Assembly (NCBI GenBank): GCA_037178975.1
Contig: JASJZH010000005.1
Span: forward strand, 6,696,001-6,760,000
Reading direction: 5' to 3'
DNA from: Oscheius tipulae
Taxonomy: Eukaryota > Nematoda > Chromadorea > Rhabditida > Rhabditidae
Length of the DNA stretch: 64,000 bases
Each line of letters opens with the position of its first letter. Position 1 is the stretch's first letter. The position numbers and the translations under genes were made by a program. This document shows, in pieces, positions 13,301 to 25,300 of the stretch. The notes below the pieces were generated by a model. It had not been told where the DNA came from and searched no databases. It saw nothing but the letters and a program-made list of their open reading frames with translations.

Positions 13301-16300
13301 GGGACAGGTGAAAACTCGACAGAAAACAAAGCCAGCAGGTGGTAGAGAGGTCAACTCTGTATCACGCGGTCGGGATTAATTTCAAAAAGAAAAGACAACA
13401 AGAGGATCAATGACCCAATGTCCACAAAGCGTCGGTGACAATCCATTAACCTTGAGCTGTCACTTTTGGGAAAGGAGAGAGCGGCTAGCTGGATAGATGA
13501 AAATCAAACCGTTGGTCTATCTTTGAATTTTGAGGAAAAAGGGAGGCGAGAATCCGGAAACCGGGTCCTGTTTGTGCAGATGAGGAGTCAGTTAAAGCAG
13601 ATTAACAAAGGAAGGTTTGCCGGAGGTGGATCGAAAGACGGAAAGACGGAAAATGATCGGGTCTCTTCAGGAAATGTTGACTCTTTGAGTCACTCTCGCC
13701 TTTTCAGATAACAAAATAGAAATCGAGACCGAAAGAGGGGGAAGGGGGTCGAGGATGTGGAGGAGAAAAGACACAAAGGGAAAGCAAGGGCGATAACGAG
13801 GAAGAGAAGACTCCGAAAGGCAGAAATGGGGTCGGCAAGAGTTGAGGAGAGAGTGATCAAATGACAGCCCCTGGAGGCCACACTAAATTAAACAATTTGT
13901 GCCGGAAATAGGTTGCAGACCAGATGAAAATAAGGTTTCGGGATTTCTTTGTTGATCAAAACTGAATATTATCGGCAGGTAATTGACAGTGGAGACTCTA
14001 CTGGTAAGATCGCAGTCAGAGCATTTAAACATTCGAAATAATACGGGTGGTTAAGAATATCGCAAAAACAACTACTAACGAATAGAAAACGGCAATGGAT
14101 TCTGTTTTCAACGAAAAAGGCCCCAAATCAACAGGGTCAACCGGAAAACTCGTGTTGTCCTTTTGTCAGAACCAGCCAGTTCTTCAAGAAGAAATAGCCA
14201 ATTCTCTTCTTTTCCTTATAAGAGGTTCCCACGAAAAGACTGAGAGTTCGATCAATGGCAACTTGCCAAAGTGGCCACTGTATAATCCGTTTACGAGGGT
14301 CGTTAGATCGAGGAGGGGACCACATGTGGCCAAGAAGACAAATATCTTTGAGTGGAAATGAAGGAATGTGATTGGATTGATTTGACTTGTCTTGCGTTGC
14401 GTGGCCGGGGGAGAGGGACCACTCATTAGCAATGCGCGACAGGACAGTCGATCGATTGGGGGGAGCGGGAGAGAGTGGACAGCAGGTAATGACAGCCCTC
14501 GTGTCATATTTTGAGGTCAAGTCACCGGAAAAGAAACTGACTTCTCCATCCAGCGATTACGCTCCTTGGTCGTACGACACGCATAATAGGTATTGGCCAC
14601 TCGGAAACAATTTGGCACGTCGTGCATCGAGGGATGGACCGCCTGGATACGGGACGAACCGTCGCCTGAAAATGTCAAGTTAGAGCAGAGGCAGGATGAG
14701 GCTGGATCATGGTAGGATAGGTTACCAAACCTCGAAATTGTAAATCCGATAGGTATTTCCAACCCCTGTATTGAACAAAAAAAAATACTCAAAGATTGCA
14801 TAAAAACGGCAGCCTGCTGATTCAAAAACTAGCATTTTGCACTCATACAAGTGGCCGCGCCCACCTCCTATTGTTTGCCCTACTTTTGATCTCTGAAGCT
14901 CTAACCAATTATTCATTTTCTAGACTTTGTTCAATGACATGAGATCATCATCTAAAAAAACGCAAAACTAACCGAGATCAATCATGTGGGTGACAGCTCC
15001 AAAGTTTAGAAGACTTTCATGTGACCGAGAGGATCGGAGAGACTGAGGGTCTCTTGGCGTGGAAAGTGCTCTGGATCCATAGGTCAAACTCAGAAGATTC
15101 TCCTGAGATCTTTGGGCGTCGACTCGATTGAGCATCCTGAAAGAATTGAATGTGCTGGAATAAAAACGTAGCAGACGCCACTCCCAGACGAAAGAGTCAG
15201 ACACAAACTAACCCATACTCATCCTCATCATTCACAGTATAGGAGCCACAGAGTATCCTCATTTTGAACATTTCACATTGAATGAGACTCGTCCGCTGGC
15301 AAAAAGCAGCTGAGGGCAGAGCAGGGAGCAAGCCAGTGTAAATTCACTTATGAGAGAAGGCGGCTATCGGGCAACAAATTGTGAATTTGAGTGTAGGGGC
15401 AACACTACAATTCGATTTGGGAGGAATGTCCTAGAAGGTGGACAGAGTCCCACTGAGACCGAATAATAGTTCCAAGTCGTATATCCTCGTCCACTAGTTT
15501 TGGGATCAGAGGGCTGTTTGAATTGCGAGAGATCGCCAGGGATCTCTCAGAGACAGGAAAAGAGGAAAGCAGATGTCCGCACTTTGACCGACAGGGAGGA
15601 ATTGGTTTTTTATGAGACCGAACATGTTACCACTTATTTTGACAAGTTAGTCTCTGATCCCAGCTAAAGAGCAACTCATCAAGGCGAAGGATACTTCGCT
15701 TCTTCTCCCTACAGCTGTCGCTACTGTTTCCTGTTAACCACAAAACAGAGGTCGACAGCTGTCGCACCTTCAACTAACTTACCGCTTCGACTTGTAGACG
15801 ACTCGTCCACGGACGAGGCGCGGATTGCGCTGTTCAGGCATCCTACTCTATCATCCTGGAGATTGGAACGAATTGTAAGCGAAAAGAAGACGGCGGTGGG
15901 GGGGAAGCACAATGGAAAGAGTGAGAGACACAATAATACGATCGAAGAATCATATAGTACTTTTGGAGAAAGAGGCAGGGAGAAAGTAAGTGTGGAACAA
16001 TTAGGCCCGTGGTCGGCGCGCAGCGGATAAGGATAGTGGGGATTTAACCATAAACAAGAGACACACAGGCGCGTCGTCTGATTAATAGCCCCCCCCGAGC
16101 GGTTTGGATGAATTCTCCACGCCTAATCCTTAAAAAAGGAGACACAGCGATTCTTTGCCACTGAACAAAGAGTGTAACAAGGGGAGATAATGCTTCAGAG
16201 AGGCGACAAATGCCACACGGGGCATCTGATTTACAAGAGCGGCCGACAAGAAACAGATGTTTTTCGGGCGAGCGGGAAGAAAAGTTTTTTTTTTTCGGAG

Positions 16301-19300
16301 GATGAGCGTTTACGAAAGGTGTAAATATTCGTACCAGGATTGCCTGCTTTTGCGTTTTCGGTTTCAATTTTACTCGGCTGACGAAATGGAAAATGTAGCG
16401 GCTTCTTGTTTTGGAAACTGAACCTAAATAAAACACAGACGACAGTTTTCCTTTGCCCAAAAGCTATGTAATTACTGTATGTTGTCCATTCAAACAGTGG
16501 GCATTTAGAACTAGATATTGCAACTTATAGATTTGTTACTTTAGAACTACTGGGAAAAAGTCAAGTTTGGGACATTCGAGACCGATCTAGACTTGTCGAT
16601 TTTATAAAGCTCATTCTTTTTCTCATTTTTCTCTCAGAAGACGCTACTTTGCATGGGCTCAAAACTACCATCTTTAAGCAAACTGAAACCAGTTGTGCTA
16701 ATGCGAACGCTTTTCTGGGCATGGAAATTGCTCAAAATACTAAAACTTCACGTACCTAGGCGATTTGGAACGTAGTCGAATTCTCGACATGTCCCAGGAA
16801 AGCATTCTTGGAAGATGGAATGACACTCTCACAGCTCTATGCAGCTGTTTGAGTTTTGATATGGGAAATGGGCCTGGGAAGCGGATCTTGGACCAACAAA
16901 AAAGAGGAAACGAAAGTGAACCCTGTGATTAGTTGCGAGACTGTTGCACAACGCCCGTGTACAAAACAGATAACAACCGGTAGGATCATCTACAGACACA
17001 CGGGAACCGACACGGTTCAAAAGTGTAGTAAAAGGAGAAAGGGAGAGAAATGATACCCCGCTTGAAACTGACACCTCTCTCACACATAAACTTCGGAAAA
17101 AGGAGCATACTGGCTCTGTTGCTGCTGTTTCTCCAACTTGCTCACACTCTTTGTCCTCTTCAGAGGATTGGTGCGGAAGGGCTTCGAGAGGAAGTTGGCC
17201 AGACGATTGTTGTGTGGGCTCGAGTCGTCGTGGTCCTGAAAACGTGACTATCTGAACTGCTCTGATTCTCTTCATTCTTATTGTTCCGAACTGTAACCTC
17301 TGAACTTAAATGGCCCAGTTAATCGAGCTCACAATAGTGTCGGACAGTTTCAGAAGTCGAGTTAGCTCCAATGTGTGCTTTCGGAATCACTAAGGCTACT
17401 TTGGACAAGAGTTTACTGTTTGTGACCGGCATAGGTCTTCAACTCCACTTTGCAAGATATTTTTCAAGTTCAAAGTATGCGTTTGCAGCACCGGAAACAT
17501 CAACAAAATTGCAGAGAACCAAAAAAGACCTTTTTCGGCAGCAATTAAACTTTTTGTACACGGCGTGAGTTTCCAAAGGATTTGTTGTTTCTGTTCTATT
17601 ATTTCCGTTCTATAGTTTTTCATCGTCTCCCCTCTCATGCTTCGCCGAGCTTACGCGAGATCCAGTGTGAGTACAAGATCTAGACAAACAGAATGAGCCC
17701 AACGAATCGAAAATCCAGCTATGAATTACGCGCGTACAGCCTATAGCTTGAGACTTACACCATTGTAGGATCCATTGGCTGAGTTGAGATTATGTGCCGA
17801 GCCAGATCTTGTTGTCAGAATCGAGGATGGAGGGGCTCGAGTAGACGCCGTCCATCCCCGCCTATCCATTGGCTCCGAGGTGTCTTCATGATCTGAAATA
17901 GTTTTGTATCCCCTTCAAAGTCTGCTATCAGTCTTGAACATGTCATTTTATCACAAGCCCTGCTTTCGCTCTGTGTGTGCTGATACGAAGACAGCCAAAC
18001 AGATCTCTCAAAACATAGCCGCGAGTCGCTCGTCCCTCGAAATTCCTCTAGTTCTGATCCACCGCTGACGAGATACAAGCCCGGACAAACAGAAGGCAAA
18101 GCCGACTGGTCAAGTGATAGACAGACCGAATCCTATACTATATACTAACGGATTTTAGCCCTGTTCTATATACAGAGAAACCGGGTCCGGGGCGATAGAA
18201 TCCTCGCCCCGGAGAGACCTGTTCACAACAGGGTTGACCTTTCCCACGCTTACTCAACACAGCCCCTAAGTAGAATCAGACAGTGACTACCCGAACAAGA
18301 AGAGAGAAGGCAGTTTACGTGAGCGAGCGTTGACAGATAGATCGTTAAAGACTTCCGAATTACGATAATGTGGAGGTTTTGCCTCATATGTACACTGTGA
18401 CCTAATAAGGAAAAGCGCTATGAGAAATAGCTCTTGATCGGTCACCAAACTCAAAAATTCTGAACAGATTGGTGCTCAGAAGGCAGGAGTCTATCATTTT
18501 GAAAAACTAATAACTTGCTTGTAAGCCCAACTGCGGTAGAATCAGAATCTCTCAAAGCACTGAACTCACAATTGGAAGATTGAAGATTTGCAGGGTTCGA
18601 GATGATTGAGGTCCGGTCAAAATCAAACACTAACCGATGCCAATCTGTTCATATTCTCAGTCTCTTGCAAAAAAGTTCAAGGTGAAGTGCCTCGAGTGGT
18701 AGATGACCGATTATGATATCTGTTCAGGCGACAAGACAATGCCTTACACAAATATCACCCCCCACACATGGACAATGAGTTATGTTGACGGTTAAGGGCC
18801 TGTTTGCTCAAGGAACTCTGCCTGTGGCAAAAGACAAAGAGCCTACATTTTGCAAAAATAAAAAAGACTGACCATCATAATCCACGGGAGGAATATGTTC
18901 TTCGGGAATGATATTGAGGGAGTAGGTGCTGTAGTTGTGCCACGGCTGACTGCCGATGCGGCGCATGACTCTCTACCACCTTTAGGGGCTTTTGGAGGGG
19001 GCGTGGCGACAAGAAGAAATCGATTTTTGGATCAGAATATGATGAGCTGGACGAAGAAAGAGAAGAGGAGCAGTCGGAGTGGTCAGAGGCAGCAGTCAGC
19101 TTTGGTCACTCCTCCCGTGTGCGCGCTAGTCTGTCCTCTCGACCAGTCGCGTGCTATCTCGACACGGTCTGTAGCTGCGTCTCGGTTCAGCGGGTACAGT
19201 CTCTCAACTCTTCAGATAACATCTCCGCAATCAGCGACTGTCTCTCTCTCTCTCTCGACATTGGCTAATCTCGGCGACAATCTCTGCGCCTCTCAGCTGG

Positions 19301-22300
19301 ACATACTATCGTACAGGAAGCCTCATCACTTTGACTTGCATCGCATCAGGAGGAAAGAATGGTAATTTGATTTCGAGTAATCTAAAAAGTTATGGGTCGA
19401 GAGGGATGGGCGAATTACCAAAGTGTGATTGAGAATACAACTCAGCTAGATCTAGTCTTGGCTGAATCAGAGCCTAATATCTTCTCGACCCAGGTGCCAC
19501 TCGGAAACCATAGCTTACAATTGAAAGTCCCTTAATTAAATCTCTCCATCCTGTGACAGAATGAGAAGGTTCGTCAAAGCCAAATACCTCCAATGTGTTT
19601 GTCCTGTTCTATCTTGCCGAGAGCATACGGGTAAGAAGCAGGGACTGTTGTGTCCCTTCTCGATAGTTTAACCTATTCTCGTAACCCCTATTCTCATAAA
19701 CCTCTTCTACTCGTACTACAACCTATTCAAGGGCTCATTAGTTGTTGTAGTAAGGGCGTCAATCGTCCGCGTGCCAGTCTAAGAACTCTCTGTCCTTGGC
19801 CTTATCCGACTGACTCATTCGAAATCCGTGCCGCCGGATTTGACCATTTCTCTGTCTAGCTTTTTGACCGGCGAAACAAGAAATCTATTAGCTGTGTTTT
19901 TCTTATTTCCGTCACGGGAACAATTTCCGATGTTTGGTTTTGATTCTCTGGAGTTCCGAGTCTCCTCAAAAGGTCCAAATGTGGCGTGTATTGATATGGA
20001 GGCGATTATCGAAGCGGGCTGAATTGGAACCGGGTGGCGTCCGAGACAGGGTTGAAACGAAGAAGTTCCAAGATTTCACGCGCAGGTGTCAACAAGCCGC
20101 TCAGTTGGGGGTCGAGAATGGGAGAAAGAAACGTTCCATTTACAACTGAAATGGTCCTAAGTGCCTAGCTTAAAAAGTCCGAAAACAGTGGGATAATCCA
20201 TAATCCCAGACCTCCTGTTGCCATCTGTGGATTGAAACCAGTCTTTCTGTTGGTCAATGACTCGCAGAGAGACAAGTTGCGAAAGGGTCCAGACGGTCTC
20301 TTTGTGCCAAGGGATTTTTTTGAAGGAATGAGAGTATTGTCTCGATGCGAGAGTATGGGTTAGCATTTTCTGGATGTAAAGATGTTACAAGGAGAGCTTG
20401 CTGAACTGGCAAATGGTACGGGCTCAAACGTGTTCTACTGTTGAGTTAATGCATACTAGAATTCACCGAGATGGTAAGGAACCGTCATTGTCAAAACAGT
20501 ACAACCGCAAAGCGCCTATCTTGACATTTGCTGAGGTCAGTGCGAAGGCTCTACACTAATAGAACCAATGAAGGTCAAGACTAATTGAAACTGTTCAAGA
20601 AGACCAGCTTTATACTGTATTCAGGGTGCGGAAGTATTTTGGAACGTTGAAGACGAACATACGGTACCTCATGAGGAGCTACCAAATGGGGAACGAACCT
20701 GAGCACGATCCCTGTATGCATTTGCGTAAAAGAAGTTGTCGCGAAGTTCCCATTTTTGGGGTAGCGGCAAAATGGGGACTGTCACCGTAATCAATAGGCA
20801 ATACCTTATTTTCTATTCACATTATCGGATGAGTTATGGGGGCACACGTAGGCGTGAACGGAGAGAGCGAGAGATTAATCCTCCTATTTTTTTTAAAGTT
20901 ACTCCTCTTTATCTTTGTTCTTCTTTGGGAGTCTTCAACTGGAGCTTTTACAAATCTTTGGTATGCAGACTCACCTAAAGGTTCTCAGCCAATTTACCCC
21001 TAGTCCAGCCCAGTTTTTCTTCCCCTACAAGAACTACGGCACGCCTTCCTCTCTACCCGTTTTTAGTCGGAAAAAAGAGCGTCGAGGTCAATTCAAAGCA
21101 TCTCATCACTCTCCAATGAGCTCTTCGAGCTCAAGGAGCGCGTCTCTTCTCATAAATTCTCTAGCGCTCTCCGTGTCTCCCTAACAGAAAAAGACTAATT
21201 GTTTTGATCCTCGGTTTGTATGGGGTTAGGTGTGAAAGTGACTGGACACACTTTCATAATAGACTCTTCTGTTCGGGTCGTGTTTGCATTTAGGAACGCC
21301 ACCTACCCTCCTCTCAACCTACCGTTATTTGACGAGAGTCCCGTGCTTTTGAGCAAAAAAAGTTGGGTATTATTCCCAACAACATGATGACAAAGAGAAC
21401 AAGCTAAGCCTGTGTTCGACTAAAAAATTACTGTACTTTATGAAATTTAAGATACTTAGAGGGACTATAGATTAAAAACTCCAGAGCTACAGTGGTTTCC
21501 CGTAAACTAAAAATGAGTGAGGCAAAGGTGCAAGAATCAAAGAACGACAAGGAAAATTTGGAAGTGCAAAGAGAAAAGTGCTTACATTTAGGAAGAAAGG
21601 CCTCCCTGGCCGGATCGCGGCCATTCGAGCCCCAGACCCAGATCCAGAGCTCCTCGAACAAGGAATATAGCCATAATAAACAGCTCCAGAGCAGATGTGT
21701 CAGTGGAACCATGGCGGCATGCTGCGGCGCGACAGTGAGTCAGGTCTCGATCGCCTGCGCCTGTAGTCAACTCCTCTCTCCTTCTCGCACAATAGGCACC
21801 CCGAACTAGACAGAACACGGCGACAAATCAATATGATTCTGGATGCTGTGGGAGTTGAGAACGGTCGAAGGTGGCTTTGAATAGGGGCGGGATCAAAGGC
21901 GTTGTGGACACTCACCGAAAACCGATGCCATTACTCTTCAAGTTCAATTACAGTCTGCCCCATAAGATCACGAACGAGATATCTGGGCCGAGAAAAAAGT
22001 AAAATTTCATAACTTGTCAAGGTTTAAACTTGAGTGTTTCCCAACTACTTCGGCAGTCAAGTATTTCCATGGTTCCTATCAATGAATTCTACACCGAAGA
22101 CCTTAGAAGGCAAAACATTATGACATTCTCGAGGCTGTTGACCGGACCAGATCGTCCCAACAGAGGTGAACGATCCATAGTGCTGCATACATACCTGATA
22201 TTATAAAAGACATTATTTTGAGTAGCCTGCTCATGGCTTTGACGTTATCGCCCCGCTCTCTCTATATATTGGAATATCATTCATCATCCGCGAGTGAGAA

Positions 22301-25300
22301 ATGGAAACAATGGACAGGCAAGGAGAGACCCCGTTCGCTAGCTGATATGATTTTCTGGGCGATGTTCCACTGCCGAAAAGAGAAACAAAGCAACAGATTA
22401 GGGGCGATAAGCGGGTAACCTTTTGAGAAAGATGCATCTCACATTAGTTGTTACCGTATTTTGACTGTGTCTAACCGTAACTCTACCAAGTTAGCGCGCC
22501 GAGTTGAAACAGTTTGATAATTTTGCAAATCTAGTGACTAATACTATAAAGCTAGGCTTGCTCTATACAAACTAACCTCTGACAGAGCCATATCTGGTGG
22601 GCTGAATGAAGATGGTCGGCTGTGGCTCTTTAGCCTCCATGATCTTCTGTTGATGGCCTTCTCTTCTCGGCCTATCAACCACAAAGACGTTAGGCGGCAG
22701 AGAAAAGAGAGAGAGAGAGGCCACAATGGCCACAACAAGACTCAAAATGGGCAAGGTTGCCTCCTTTGATTGTGGTAAAGCATCCGGTTCAACCAAGGCG
22801 AAGAGGTAAAAGAGAGGGGAATGTGACTGATGAAAACCAACAATTAGAGCAGCTCAGAAGGGAACCGGACAAAACGAAAATTTGTTTTGTTTACTATGAG
22901 GCCATGACACTGACTGGGCCTGAGGCGGTACGGGAGGGAGAAAAACAGATTGTGGTGGGGGAATAAGGACAAAATGAGGAGCCATTGAAGGAGGTTTACG
23001 ATTGTCTGTGACAGCTGGCGCTTAGGAGGAGGAGGACGAAAGGAATTTCATGAGACAGACAGAGAGAGAGTGAGGAAAACAGACAGATGCCACCCCGAGT
23101 ATCCTCCGCCCGAAATGGCTGTCGAGGACGGGAACCAGGCAGATGGTTGATTGCAAAGGTCCCAGATGCGCGGTAAAATTCTTTCGGTTCTCAATTTTTA
23201 GGAATTGCAGCGGAAAATTGTTACAGTCCTGGAATTTTGATAAGACCAAGTGTTATAACTTTTTTGGCTACACCACACGCACGCTGTAAAATTGAAACGG
23301 CTGCTTTGGAGATAATTACAAGTAGCGTAAAGTTTTCCGAAAGGCCATTGCTAAAGACGCTGTGGTTTGTTAACGACAGTAGCACAAAAACGCGAAAAAA
23401 ACAGCCCAATGGAAAAGGAAGTGGAGCATTTGAAACCTTGGGTAAAAGAGCCTCGAAGGCGATCTCGAAAAGGTCGTTAGGACCACCTGTGGTTACGCAG
23501 CTGGCTGCTAGAGGCTAGATGACCGCCACATTTCTTGACAGGCCCGACGAAAGACAAAGACTCCTGCGCACATTCTCGATACTTTCCGAACTCCCCCATG
23601 ATCTACGAGTTGGCTTTTTTCTCGGAAGAGAACCTTAGTCAGAGCAAATTGGATGAGAGCAATGATTCAGTGATGAAGACAAACAGTCGGAAGTGACTCG
23701 TCGGACTGGAGCAACTGGGTTATGGCGGTGACTGGACAGACACGGCGGGGACATAAAAGGTAAGATGAAGAAATCGGGGTGGCATCTTTGTAAGATTGCC
23801 GTGCAGTGAGAGAAAAGACATCAAAGTAAAGTACAGGGAAAAGTTTTCGTACAAGTGGAACTAACGTGAATTATGCACGCAGGACACTTGACAGTTTACA
23901 GTCTACAGTTGAAACGGTAGCTCTTGGAAAGTTTCAGTATAGGCTAGAAACAAACGCAAGAGATGCCAGATCGACCAGAGAGCGAAAAAAAGTTGATTCA
24001 CAAGCTGCGAAACGTCTGATTGTGTCTGTAAAAATTGGAACGGGACGACGGGGGGGAGAGAGAGTCTATTAAAATCAACAGCATGTATCGGAGGAGAAGC
24101 AACACAACTGTACGATTCGGCTCGCCTACAAAGGATTCCTGGCAGAGGGAAGGTGAGAGAAAAAGTCGGCGTGCGAAGTATGTTTGAGTTACGAGGAATG
24201 GCAGCAGAACCTAGGAGGAAAGGGCAAACAAACCGCTCCCTTCAGGGCAAGATCTTGGCAAGAAAAGAGAGAAAATTGAACCGGGCGATAATGGGACACC
24301 GAGATAGAGAAATCGCAAAAAGGAAAGTGATCCGAACGTTTTTCAGAGTGAGAGAGCGAACGAGAGAAATTAATAAAACAACTGGTAGTTGACGAAAGAA
24401 GCCGGTTAGATTTGTAATTCAAGGAAGGATTAATGCAATGAAGGAATAAGCAAGGAGGCAGTGGGATCAACTGGAACCGGAGAACCATTCAGCCATCCAT
24501 TTTCAAACGTAGGCATGCTCAATTGAGGCATTTGTCAAGCTGCCATTCCTTGAGCATTTTCACCAAAACTGTCACAACATAGAAGGAACAAGTTAGTCTA
24601 CCCCTTCACCTAACTTGTCCACTCCCCAGTAAAACGACTGCTACAAACAGTATTTATACCGTTCGACTCTGAGCAACACACTAACTTTTGCACTAACACT
24701 GGCTCAAAACGCCGATCGCCTATCAGCAAAGCTATTCGCCTTGCACATTTCGGCAACTGTCCAAGTTCAAACTGTACTTATTTGGGACAAATCAGTCGCA
24801 TTCGATGTGTCAATAAATAATGATTAGAAAACTGGGCGTGTTAGCATGCTCACACAAGATGGGCAAGGATATCTTGGCTCAGTCGGCTTGAGGATGAGAG
24901 AGCAGCTTTACTGCCAGAGCGATCCATTATGCTTTGGCGAGTGCGAAATTGACTGAACTTGTCTGTTCCAAATGGGCGAAAGAGGAAGACATGATTAAAC
25001 AGCTGGTTTTTCGAACATTCCTTCCCGCTGTCTGTCTAAAAGCCAGATGGGGATATAAACAGATTGGATCAGATGGTTACTAGGTCGGAACAAGGTTATG
25101 CCAAGATATCAGATGGTCGTCAGAGGCCGCGCACTTGATATGGACTGATGTGAGTAGGTGTGAGGAAAAGGTGGTCGAAACGAGGAGGGAACTGGTCGAA
25201 TTGGCGAGAAGGCGCCGATCACGCGATTAGAGAGCTCTGATATGGGCAAACAGCGGAAAATCCTCTGTGAACCACACTTTTGGCAAGTTGGTCTTGGCTA

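Noticed and set aside
18895-19365. 156-codon open frame on +
   Set aside because: Antisense to the candidate RasGAP first exon at 18966-18873, which has better splice support; the rest is low complexity.
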